A stretch of 64,000 nucleotides of DNA, taken from the NCBI GenBank assembly GCA_021740905.1, contig JAIOYV010000033.1, forward strand, positions 1-64,000. The letters run 5' to 3'. Below, in pieces: positions 43,501 to 49,675 of this stretch (its first letter is position 1; every line of letters begins with the position of its first letter). The translations under genes and the position numbers were made by a program. Source of the stretch: Bacteroidales bacterium. Lineage in GTDB: Bacteria > Bacteroidota > Bacteroidia > Bacteroidales > M50B96. The notes under the pieces were generated by a model. It saw nothing but the letters and a program-made list of their open reading frames with translations. It made no database searches and was not told the DNA's origin.

Positions 43501-46446
43501 TGTTATTTCGATAGTTGTGATGTGGCTTGCGCTTATGTAAGCGAAACTGAATGTCAGGCCTTAGGTGGTGCCTGGGATCCATATCTCACTTGTACAACTA
43601 CTTGCCAGTTGACACCCATGTCGATTTATACCTGGAAAACAGATGTAGATTGCTTCGGGAACAACACCGGTTTCGCCAATGTAACCGTATCGGGTGGTAT
43701 GTCGCCATATTCTTTCTTGTGGTCGAACGGTGCTACAACTGCTGCCATCAGCAACTTGTATGCAGGAATCTATACCGTATCGGTAACCGATGCCGCAGGT
43801 TGCTTGAAAACCGCAACGGCTATTATCACGCAGCCATTGCCAATATCAGTTGCCATTGCTACCACCGATGTAAGTTGCTATGGCTATGCCGATGGTTCTG
43901 CAATAGCCACTGTAACAGGAGGTATCCCGCCTTATATTTACGAATGGGATGGAATTCCGGGTGGTTCGTCCATTACCGGATTGCCAGCTGGAGTCCATAC
44001 ATTTAAAGTGACCGATGCCAATGGTTGTCCATATACCACTACATTCGATATACTCGAACCCGCTCAACTGGTTCTCAATTTAGTTGGAACGAATCCTTCG
44101 GTGGCTGGGGCTTCCGATGGTTCGGTCAACCTGAGTATAACAGGAGGAACATACCCGTACGCCTTCTTATGGAGCAATGGGGCCACCACAGCGGACATTT
44201 CAGGATTACCGGCAGGCACCTACTGCGTAACGGTTACTGATGCCAATGGATGTATAGAAACCGGCTGTGTTACCCTTACAGCTATTGCTTGCCCATCAAC
44301 CAATCAATTCTGGATTGGAATGACCGGCAACAACTATCCCGATCCTGCCATTACCGGTGGTACCGACTACTATCCGGGTGGTGTAAACGGATGGTTCGAC
44401 TATCCGAGTGGTTGGTGGAATATCTGGTTCTGTAACCTGCCTTATGATACCACCGCGTACAAGGAAATCCATGTTGAGTTCTATGTTTCGATGCTGACCC
44501 CTGGTCAACCATTCAGTTTAGAATTTGCCGTGAATTACACAACCCCGGCCTGGGACGAAAACAACCTTACCATGCCGCCATTGCCATCGAACAGCACTGT
44601 GGTTGCTAACGAAAGCCAGTATATCTTCCGCGAAGTCCTGCTCAACAGCACTACCGTTTCACCTACTGGATTCTACAGCTTTAATTTTGTAATCCCAGAC
44701 TATTGTCCCGGATGGGTTTCCATAGATGTACAAGGTTTCAATTTCAAGATTGAAGATGGGGTAATCAACCATGTTTGCTTGCAAGAGTCTCTTGGACAGT
44801 GCTGTTATGTTGAACAAGGGCAAGTAATGTGTGCGTATGTTACCGAAGCGGAATGTGACTCAATAAATGGTTACTGGGATGTCACTCAAAACTGCAATGA
44901 TATATGTCTGATCCCGGCACCTTGGGGCGATCCAATCAACACCGGCGATAACCACACTATTTTAGTGGCCGATACCGTACCGATCACAATTGACGGGATC
45001 CCGATCGGCATAGGCGATGAAATCTCTGTATTCTATGATGTCAATGGAACCCTTGTTGTGGGTGGCACACGTACCTGGAATGGAAGCTCGACCATTGTGG
45101 TTGCCTGGGGCGATGATCCCCAAACCACCACCATTAAGGATGGTTTTGCTACAGGTGAAGTATTTGCATGGAAGATTTGGGATGCCTCGGAAGCCAAGGA
45201 ATACGATGCCGTTGCAACCTACGATCCGCTCTTACCAAGTACCGATCAGTTTATGGTAAATGGTATCAGTTCGCTTGTCAAACTCGAAGCACGTCCATGC
45301 CAGACTATAATCTTTGGTGCTGGTTGGGACATGGTATCTACTTACATCAACCCGGACGACCCAGATTTGGATGTTGTATTGGCCGATATTGTTGCCAACA
45401 TCAGCATTATGAAAGATGAACTGGGTATGGCTTTCTGGCCCGCATGGGGTATTAACCTGATTGGCGATTGGACAGTTGGCGAAGGATACGCAATTAAAAT
45501 GGTCAACCCTGACACACTTGTAATTTGTGGGGACATGCTCAATCCAGCTACTACTGCGGTAGATATGAAAAATGGATGGGGCCTATTTGCATACCTGTGT
45601 CAAACTCCGCAAAATGTGGTTACGATGCTTAGTCCCATCGTGAACAACATCGTCATTGTGAAGGCTCCTGATGGAACAGTTTATTGGCCGATTTTTATGC
45701 TAAACACCATTGGCGACTTTATTCCCGGAAAAGGATATCAGGCCAAGATGAGCGCGCAAGCAAACTTGTACTATCAATGTGGTTCCGGTTCTACTAAATC
45801 AATAATAGATGAACCTTCTATCAAACATTTTGGTACAAGCAGGAGCACGGGCAACAATATGACCTTGGGCATCCCTCTATCCGCATGGGAAGAAAGTCCT
45901 GAAATTGGAGATGAAGTAGCTGTATTTACGCCTCAAGGAGAACTTGCCGGAAGTTCAGTATTTACCGGAAAGCACTTGGCAATTACGATTTGGGGCGATG
46001 ATGAGTACACCAAAACTTCTGAATCTCTCGAATTAGGTGGAACTTTCTCAATTCGATTGTGGCACCACAAAAGTGGCAAAGAAGAAGTAATAGACGTAGA
46101 AAGCTGGTCGGAAGGCAACAATCAATATACTGTTGATGGTATCAGCATTGCCGCAAAGGTAATGCTTACGGGAGTGGATGGATCGAGCTATGTACTGTAC
46201 CAGAACATTCCGAACCCATTTAAGGAAACCACCGAAATCAGGTTCTACCTGCCCAAAGCCTGCGAGCTTGAAATCGAAGTGTACAACTTATTGGGCGAAA
46301 AAGTAGCTGTGATTTGCCAGGGTGAATATGAAGCCGGCGAACACAGCGTGATCTTCAATTCCACCAAACTTAAATCGGGAAGCTACTTTTACAAATTGCG
46401 CACCCCCGATTTCACAGGCACTCATGCGATGAGCATAATTAGATAG
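34531..46446 (+). CDS. 3971-aa giant T9SS surface protein of SprB repeats and WWNIWF modules
   Basis: Signal peptide MKKIILFLFACIASLGLFAQ, then an N-terminal module (LDGLSNLGPCGTPFYE, about 30-165) shared with the paralog at 52553. The body has about 20 SprB repeats (NVSCYGGSNGSASATVSGG pattern ending YSVTVTDxxGC) and eight ~160-aa modules (35509-44778; NGWFDYPSxWWNIWF ... CPGWVSIDVQGFNF). Eight small Cys-rich motifs (GQCCYFENC ... C ... C) follow seven of the eight modules. One Ig-like piece (NAGPDVEICAGDCTTL) sits after module three. The C-terminus carries the complete shared cassette: EISVFYD/AWGDD (44925-45290), two GW/FWP-YWP/GYxxKM modules (45295-45780), EIGDEVAVF/IWGDDEYT (45830-46160) and a T9SS type A domain (IPNPFKETTEI ... 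SGSYFYKLR). Long SprB-rich chains are surface filaments or adhesins. Binding partner unknown. High repetitiveness makes misassembly possible. Confidence 0.93.
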   Translation: MKKIILFLFACIASLGLFAQSANPTVITLDGLSNLGPCGTPFYESGIEMKIIPQSGQDPCVSVPPGCDYTTGPFALSLYPGKLEVNLSGFLPPQLITSIEVDIVNWASPGYAVAYMLDAAGGQVAYASSTLPGLPETLTLINPVPSPLSYLYVAMCEGQILEIRIYTGGSTLPLSITGVVTNSTQTSPCNGGIDITVSDGVTPYTYLWSNGQTTEDLTNLCAGQYSVTTTDATGFWIDSFFDVFLELPMSVSGTVTHSTTQISCNGAIDITVAGGNPPYTYSWSNGMSSEDISNLCPGTYYVTAYGSQGGWVESFFDVYVNTGPVTNGFNITLNENGFPVAGGGTNNYTSAIYTDNYNGWYNYTITNWWNIWFYNGYDPYKYKTITIEFDLAVYNSLLPSYLNFAVNWSTDVWYNQGIAGTPPLPSLVGANEAAYIMRPTLQLWDQGVSSGHYEYCYVIPDYCPGWVSIDVQGYNFEITNGVITHECISGNPPPTGRCCYTDPNGNMACADNYECECDLLNGSWDATKDCTNDPCLPTGVGTFWIGMTGNQYADPTLTGGTNNFPGGINGWYDYPSGWWNIWFNNLPYTVNAYKEIYVSFEIEKLAPGLPFYVEFAVNYSTPTWDANQLLVAPPIPSNMGNYSEADVIVRDMVLMTDNASDLGTINYCLVIPDHCPGWVSIDVQGFNFKVTNGVIDHQCYSGIPDLGRCCYTDVTGATACADNYECECDLLGGTWDGTKDCTNDPCITTNLGACCIPASALAGYTCTNTTESNCLANGGTFMGIGTSCSTNPCPVENNFQIKMPPTGIPSTDPTETGGTDPFPGGINGWFDYPSGWWNIWFYDHPFDTARYKEIHVTFTVSPTVPNLPTSLDFAVNWSTPDWSLSPLALFGPPVPQTMPVGTSEDLFIERPIIYEINNTILSSTYQTISLCLFVTQYNPEWVSIDVMGSNFTITNGYIWHACLPGPPPNEVNAGPDVEICAGDCTTLTATGGATYQWSNGSTGSTISVCPSTTSTYRVTATDNNGCFMFDRVTVIVNPSPSVNLTCTNITCYGDNDGSIVAYAYGGTPPYTYSWSNGINATSLTGLGPGTYSVTVTDSNGCTGTASCTISEPPELNVYYVSLVGLLCHGDQNGAISLGVTGGVPPYSYAWSNGQTGQTATGLGAGTYYYTVTDANGCPATGSATILDPPAISISISSTNVSCYGGSNGSASATVSGGTPGYTYQWSMGAMSPNVSGLPAGTYTLTVYDANQCMATATVTITQPPALTIAMNCVNITCHGYNNGYISVSVSGGTPGYSYAWYPNVSTGTNAINLGPGLYKVTVTDTKGCTATAQCTITEPPLLTVAMTKTNVICNGDANGTATATPGGGTPPYSYNWSTVPPSTTQTISNLAPGIYTVTVTDAKGCTTTGSVTITQPPALGGTVTVINVTCPGGNDGQATANIVGGTPPYTYTWDGVAGGMVKMGLSAGLHTLVVKDANNCTHTINFVVTAPPAIFINSTIVDVDCFGNSTGSATVVAGGGTGPYVYAWVGIGPGNTITNMPAGIYTVVVTDSKGCTATFNITIIEPPALVLTETHVNPSAPGASDGSINLTVNGGTAPSAYSWSNGALTQDLNSLLAGTYCVTVTDSKNCAATLCVTLVDPACPSTNQFWVAMSSNWAPIPSLTGGTNYYPGGTNGWFEYASEWWNIWFCNLPFDTTAYKTIHVEFNVSVYQPGLPFYLKFALNYTKPAWDMVNTIMPPLPSNPTVVVNENQYIYREVLVNSNSASALGFHSYDIVIPNYCPGWVSIDVQGFNYKIENGIINHVCLQEQLGQCCYFENCTVACDYISESACQQLNGQWNPNLTCNDSCALQELSIVAVGTNPICNGSCNGTILANVTGGIAPYTVTWPSNSAVLLDALTPLSIGNLCAGTYILTVTDAIGCTSTVTVVLVDPPLLLANITGINPSNPGATNGSADLTVSGGTLPYNYLWNNGMTNEDLTGLSAGTYCVTVTDANGCIATACVTLVDPVCPSTNQFWIAMNSNYGIVPSLSGGTDYYPGGINGWFDYPSEWWNIWFCNLPFDSTGYKTIHVEFNVSVYEPGLPFYLKFAVNYSTPAWDLVNTTMPPLPFNPTVVANENQFIYREVLVNSTTIGASGFHSYDFVIPNYCPGWVSIDVQGFNFKITNGVINHVCLQEQLGQCCHFENCDVTCDYITESACLQLGGQWNPNLTCNDSCALEVLDLGLTGVNPTCSGACNGSITASINGGVAPYLLSWVSSSVNLPSTSTAYTITNLCAGTYTITVTDAIGCTSTATITLVDPPPTMTVYLSMFNPNCYGTSTGKVIVTVFGGTAPFTYLWNTGSTLPLLLNIPAGIYSVTITDANGCTATATATLVDPPMLVATIIGTNPSVTGATDGSADLTVSGGTPGYTYIWSNGATTEDLSGLGAGTYCVTVTDSKGCVATVCVTLVATICPTTNQFWIAMYPNLYPNPLLTGGTDYYPGGTNGWFEYPSEWWNIWFCNLPFDPTSYKQIHVEFNVSQYEPGAAFYLKFAVNYSTPTWDLNNLTMPPLPSNSAVVANESLYIFREVLLESSSSVSASGFHSYDFVIPFYCPGWVSIDVQGYNFKIENGVLNHVCLNEQLGQCCYWDSCTVACDYVSEADCNLLGGQWNPNLTCADNCPMQVLGVDLVGNNPLCNGDCNGSISAYISGGVPPYSISMVSPLPVIYPVSSLPYVFQNLCAGNYTIVVTDSLGCSVTQTVTLVDPPALVLALAGTDPSAPGAPNGSVDLTVSGGTPPYTYLWNNGAITQNLFGVTAGTYCVTVTDANGCTDDDCITLVDPVCVNTNQFWVAMTPNLNLDPLLTGGTDYFPGGINGWFEYPLNDWYNIWFCNLPFDTTKYKQIHVEFDVTKLNPTTPFYFKFAVNYTTPLWDMNNLYSPPLPSNPTVQANENLYLTREVLVQTDNFVQLGFHSYDFIIPDYCPGWVSIDVQGYNFKVTNGVLNHVCMQEQLGQCCYFDSCDVACAYVSETECQALGGAWDPYLTCTTTCQLTPMSIYTWKTDVDCFGNNTGFANVTVSGGMSPYSFLWSNGATTAAISNLYAGIYTVSVTDAAGCLKTATAIITQPLPISVAIATTDVSCYGYADGSAIATVTGGIPPYIYEWDGIPGGSSITGLPAGVHTFKVTDANGCPYTTTFDILEPAQLVLNLVGTNPSVAGASDGSVNLSITGGTYPYAFLWSNGATTADISGLPAGTYCVTVTDANGCIETGCVTLTAIACPSTNQFWIGMTGNNYPDPAITGGTDYYPGGVNGWFDYPSGWWNIWFCNLPYDTTAYKEIHVEFYVSMLTPGQPFSLEFAVNYTTPAWDENNLTMPPLPSNSTVVANESQYIFREVLLNSTTVSPTGFYSFNFVIPDYCPGWVSIDVQGFNFKIEDGVINHVCLQESLGQCCYVEQGQVMCAYVTEAECDSINGYWDVTQNCNDICLIPAPWGDPINTGDNHTILVADTVPITIDGIPIGIGDEISVFYDVNGTLVVGGTRTWNGSSTIVVAWGDDPQTTTIKDGFATGEVFAWKIWDASEAKEYDAVATYDPLLPSTDQFMVNGISSLVKLEARPCQTIIFGAGWDMVSTYINPDDPDLDVVLADIVANISIMKDELGMAFWPAWGINLIGDWTVGEGYAIKMVNPDTLVICGDMLNPATTAVDMKNGWGLFAYLCQTPQNVVTMLSPIVNNIVIVKAPDGTVYWPIFMLNTIGDFIPGKGYQAKMSAQANLYYQCGSGSTKSIIDEPSIKHFGTSRSTGNNMTLGIPLSAWEESPEIGDEVAVFTPQGELAGSSVFTGKHLAITIWGDDEYTKTSESLELGGTFSIRLWHHKSGKEEVIDVESWSEGNNQYTVDGISIAAKVMLTGVDGSSYVLYQNIPNPFKETTEIRFYLPKACELEIEVYNLLGEKVAVICQGEYEAGEHSVIFNSTKLKSGSYFYKLRTPDFTGTHAMSIIR
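35509..44778 (+). repeat. Eight copies of a ~160-aa protein module (WWNIWF / CPGWVSIDVQG)
   Basis: Copies by position: 35509-35991, 36157-36627, 36925-37416, 39475-39945, 40573-41043, 41899-42372, 43003-43476 and 44308-44778. All are in the frame of the giant gene. Landmarks per copy: NQFWIAM at the start, GGTDYYPGGINGWF, WWNIWFCNLPFD, YKxIHVEFxVS, LPFYLKFAVNYSTPxWD, PPLPSN, REVLVNS, CPGWVSIDVQGFNF and INHVC at the end. Copies 4-8 are the most alike. A ninth, diverged copy is in the minus-strand paralog (53714-54187). I know no named family for it. Confidence 0.9.
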
Positions 46447-46458
46447 ATTCTTTATAGC

Positions 46459-46495
46459 GTTGAAATAATCTGATTTTCCTTGCAGTTATTTCAAC
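46459..46495 (+). other. Hairpin after the giant gene
   Basis: Perfect 10-bp stem GTTGAAATAA (46459-46468) / TTATTTCAAC (46486-46495) with a 17-nt loop, 12 nt after the stop and just before the terminator. It may protect the 3' end of the long mRNA. Confidence 0.5.
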
Positions 46496-46510
46496 AGATT
46501 TTCTTGGTTC

Positions 46511-46542
46511 AGGAGCCGGTCAAGTACCGGCTCCTTTCTTTA
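46511..46542 (+). terminator. Rho-independent terminator of the giant gene
   Basis: Stem AGGAGCCGGT (46511-46520) / ACCGGCTCCT (46526-46535), 5-nt loop, followed by TTCTTTAT. The following 300 bases hold no gene and end in the probable promoter at 46795. Confidence 0.85.
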
Positions 46543-46794
46543 TATGTCAAGAGTAAATGCACCTATCGAACTATGAACTGCTCTGAAAAAGATAATTTCA
46601 ACTGACACGAAATGACCAAATATCAATAGCTGTGGGCTTGGGAGTAGTTGAAGCGAATAATCAATGTTAAGGCTAGGACGGGACTGTTTTTTATTTGCAT
46701 CGTTAAACTTAACTCCCACCGAAGCAGGTTTCGTTAATCATGTATCAATCATAAATAATCATTTACAGAGCCTTGTTTGTGTTTGAAATAGTAT

Positions 46795-46802
46795 TAATTT
46801 TG
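46795..46802 (+). promoter_or_regulatory. Putative Bacteroidetes promoter (-7 box)
   Basis: TAATTTTG fits TAnnTTTG; a CTTG at 46772-46775 lies 19 nt upstream, the expected -33 distance. It is 44 nt before the ATG at 46847. Confidence 0.45.
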
Positions 46803-46846
46803 ACCATCTATTTAGAAACATTTACGAAAATTTAAAACCAGAATTT

Positions 46847-47407
46847 ATGAATACATTTTTTAGGATATTGTTTATTGGGGTATTGGCCCTTGTTTTAGTT
46901 CCGAATATTTCCAATGCACAGAATAAAAGGGAAAAAGAAAAAGAATCCAGGACAGCAGTTACAACTGATGATAGGAAAATAGATCAAGATGGCGCGGTTG
47001 TCGAGGGTTACGTTTTTATCAAAGCAGTTGAGCAGGATTTTGGAAAGTTTGACATTCGGATAAATGCCGGGATCGATAAAGAGGGAGGCGAACGAAGAAT
47101 AGTCTCCAATGGCAAAGAAGAAGAGCGGTTTAATCGTGTCCTTGAAACGAGGTCGCTTGTAAATCTATTGAGTTTCATGCAGAGGATGGGATATCACATC
47201 GAAACGAGCTATGCGCTTGCAAACAAGGACGAAATAGTACATTATTACCTGATGAACAACAACAGTAAGTCGGGAATGAATGCCGACGAAATGCAAACAA
47301 GCGACCAAATGATGGAGCAAAGACGAGCCAATCAAAACCGGCCTAAACTCAGCCCCGAAGAAATTGAAAAGCGGAAACGTGCACGTCAAGAAGCACAAGA
47401 TAGATAG
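46847..47407 (+). CDS. Small exported protein of unknown function
   Basis: 186 aa. Signal peptide MNTFFRILFIGVLALVLVPN with cleavage after ISNAQ. The mature part begins with a Lys/Glu-rich stretch (NKREKEKESRTA). It is followed by a compact mixed domain (DGAVVEGYVFIKAVEQDFGK ... RSLVNLLSFMQRMGYHIETS) and ends in a highly charged tail (LSPEEIEKRKRARQEAQDR) that should be helical. No lipobox, membrane segment or T9SS domain, so a periplasmic location is likely. I do not recognise a family. It is a single-gene unit with its own probable promoter and is followed directly by the large 11-bp repeat array. Any link with the giant protein upstream is only by position. Confidence 0.8.
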   Translation: MNTFFRILFIGVLALVLVPNISNAQNKREKEKESRTAVTTDDRKIDQDGAVVEGYVFIKAVEQDFGKFDIRINAGIDKEGGERRIVSNGKEEERFNRVLETRSLVNLLSFMQRMGYHIETSYALANKDEIVHYYLMNNNSKSGMNADEMQTSDQMMEQRRANQNRPKLSPEEIEKRKRARQEAQDR

Positions 47408-47698
47408 TCATTTAGCTTCGCGTCATTCTTTGTCATTCGCTTTGCGTCATTCAATAGTCATTTGCTTCGCGTCATTCACTACTAGTGACTACCTAATGAC
47501 TATTGAATGACTACCTAATGACTATTGAATGACTACCTAATGACTATCGAATGACTATCGAATGACTACCTAATGACTATCGAATGACTATCGAATGACT
47601 ACCTAATGATTATCGAATGACTATCGAATGACTATTGAATGACTACCTAATGACTATCGAATGACTATCGAATGACGCGAAGCAAATGACTATTGAAA
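47404..47698. repeat. 11-bp-period repeat array bounded by 26-bp inverted repeats, locus 2
   Basis: From 47487 to 47673 there are 17 consecutive 11-bp units GACTAYYKAAT in perfect register (two variants, GACTACCTAAT and GACTATYGAAT; one unit has GATTATCGAAT). The array is bounded by a perfect 26-bp inverted repeat: left arm 47452-47477, right arm 47670-47695, both containing TTTGCTTCGCGTCATTC or its complement. The part left of 47477 carries reverse-oriented units. The centre has a small hairpin (CACT-ACT-AGTG, 47477-47487). It begins at the stop of the 186-aa gene and ends 50 nt before the stop of recJ (convergent). Confidence 0.95.
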
Positions 47699-47748
47699 GA
47701 CCATTGAACCACAGCCAATTGATAAACATATTCATCAATAGTCTACGA

Positions 47749-49467
47749 TCAATACTCCATCTTAATATCCCTAACCATTAATTGAAGATTTACTTTTCCC
47801 CTGAACTCATTTTCTATCAAAGTATAGCAAACATGAAAAGGAATGCGTTGATGGATGATCTCGTAATGCTCTGATTGATTGAAAGCGATGGCCGGGATTA
47901 CCAAGTTGGAATTATCGCCCTGCATCAAATCGAGCTTCAAGTGCTCCTCGTTTTTTCCTACCATTTTTCCGGTGCCCCAATCAATTACATTTTGGGTAAC
48001 AAAAACCGGTGACATATTATCCGGCCCAAATGGTGCAAATTGTTTCAGGATGCGGTAGAATTTTGGGGTTATGTCAGATAACTTGATCACACTATCGACT
48101 TCGATCTGAGGGATCATTTGTTCAGCAGAAATTGTCCTTGCCACATGTTCCTCAAACCGACGTGTAAATTCTGGCACGTTTTCAATTTTCATGGTCAACC
48201 CGGCAGCATACGTATGGCCTCCAAAATTTTCGAGCAAGTCGGAACAAGCTTCTACCGCCTGGTATAGATCGTATCCTTCAACCGTTCGCGCCGAACCGGT
48301 CGCAAAACCGTTCGATTCGGTCATGATAACGGTGGGGCGATAATAGGTCTCTATAAGCCGGGATGCCACAATGCCGATGACTCCTTTATGCCAGTCGGCA
48401 CGATAAAGAACTGTGCTTTTTTTGTTCTTCCCTGCCTCGTCACGTTCTATCATTTCAAGGGCTTCCTGGGTAATTCCCCTGTCGAGGTCTTTTCGGGCAT
48501 CGTTGAAATTATTCACTTCGATAATGACCTCCGCGGCAATTTCTTTCGACCCCGAAATGAGCAGGTCGACTGATTTTCGACCCGACTCCATTCGCCCGGC
48601 AGCATTGATCCTGGGGCCAATTTTGAAAACGATGTCACTAATGGTAATTTCCTTGCCTTCGAGATTGGAAACCTGAATGGTGGCTTTTAACCCATCGCTC
48701 GGGTTGCCATTTAATTGCTGAAGACCAAAATGAGCCAATACCCTGTTTTCCCCTGTAATGGGTACAATGTCGGAAGCTATGCTCACACAAACTAAATCGA
48801 GGTGACGTTCCAATTCATAAAAAGGGATATTATATTCTTGGGCATACGCTTGTATCAACTTAAACCCAACCCCACAGCCCGAAAGGTGCTTAAACGGGTA
48901 ATCACAATCCAGTCGCTTTGGGTCCAATACAGCCACTGCATCGGGAATTGTATCGCCTGGCGTATGGTGATCGCACACAATAAAGTCGACTCCCTTTCGC
49001 TTGGCATAAGCAATTTTCTCTACGGCCTTTATCCCACAATCGAGGGAAATAATCAACCCAATATTATTCGAAATAGCATATTCAATTCCTTGAAAAGAAA
49101 TACCATAGCCCTGTGAATATCGGTCGGGGATATAGTAATCGAGATGCTGGTACCTGTCTTTTAAAAAGGCATAAACCAATGCTACAGATGTAGTACCGTC
49201 AACATCGTAATCGCCATAGATCAATATTTTTTCATTTCTATCGAGGGCCTTTTTTATCCGCTTCACTGCCTTGTCCATATCTTTCATCAGAAAGGGGTCG
49301 TGCAGATCGGTTAACTCAGGTCGAAAAAACGACTTGGCTTCAGCATAAGTCCTTATCCCACGCTGAACAAGCAAGTTGGCAAGGATATGGTCGATATTGA
49401 GTGAACGTGCAAGATGGTCGACATGATGTTCGTCGCCTTCGGGCTTTATTTTCCAAACTTTTTCCAT
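47749..49467 (-). CDS. recJ: Single-stranded-DNA-specific 5'-3' exonuclease RecJ
   Basis: 572 aa, the usual RecJ length. DHH phosphoesterase core with metal ligands in YGDYDVDG (Asp86, Asp88), ISLDCGI and VCDHHTPGD (Asp166-His167-His168), then LSGCGVGFKL. The DHHA1 nucleic-acid-binding domain follows, including GPRINAAGRMESG and the GGHTYAAGLT signature, then a C-terminal OB-fold (about 440-572). RecJ is the Mn2+/Mg2+-dependent cytoplasmic nuclease that degrades 5'-ended single strands in RecF-pathway recombination, mismatch repair and base-excision repair. It is convergent with the 186-aa gene, with the 11-bp repeat array between them. It is separated by 208 bp from the upstream aconitase-family gene, so it is probably its own unit. 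Nothing is missing from the catalytic motifs. Confidence 0.96.
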   Translation of the reverse strand: MEKVWKIKPEGDEHHVDHLARSLNIDHILANLLVQRGIRTYAEAKSFFRPELTDLHDPFLMKDMDKAVKRIKKALDRNEKILIYGDYDVDGTTSVALVYAFLKDRYQHLDYYIPDRYSQGYGISFQGIEYAISNNIGLIISLDCGIKAVEKIAYAKRKGVDFIVCDHHTPGDTIPDAVAVLDPKRLDCDYPFKHLSGCGVGFKLIQAYAQEYNIPFYELERHLDLVCVSIASDIVPITGENRVLAHFGLQQLNGNPSDGLKATIQVSNLEGKEITISDIVFKIGPRINAAGRMESGRKSVDLLISGSKEIAAEVIIEVNNFNDARKDLDRGITQEALEMIERDEAGKNKKSTVLYRADWHKGVIGIVASRLIETYYRPTVIMTESNGFATGSARTVEGYDLYQAVEACSDLLENFGGHTYAAGLTMKIENVPEFTRRFEEHVARTISAEQMIPQIEVDSVIKLSDITPKFYRILKQFAPFGPDNMSPVFVTQNVIDWGTGKMVGKNEEHLKLDLMQGDNSNLVIPAIAFNQSEHYEIIHQRIPFHVCYTLIENEFRGKVNLQLMVRDIKMEY

Positions 49468-49675
49468 TTTTGGTAAACTTTAAATTAATGAGATTAAGAT
49501 AAAAAGGTGATAAAATGAATAATTCAAGGCCTCGTCCCGGCAGGGAGGCTAGCAGTATTAATTACAGTATTGTAAATAATAAATGCAAGCAAAGGTCGAA
49601 AAGCCAAAAAACTGTCTAAATGATTAAATCACCTATGAAGACAATTTTCATAAGCCTTTGAACCTGCCGGGATAA

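Noticed and set aside
36844-44508. Many long open frames on the opposite strand or other frames within the giant gene
   Set aside because: They mirror the repeated modules, have no consistent starts and lie wholly inside a convincing coding frame.
47404-47698. Possible CRISPR array
   Set aside because: The period is 11 bp with no spacers between repeats, the units are much too short, and no cas gene is nearby.
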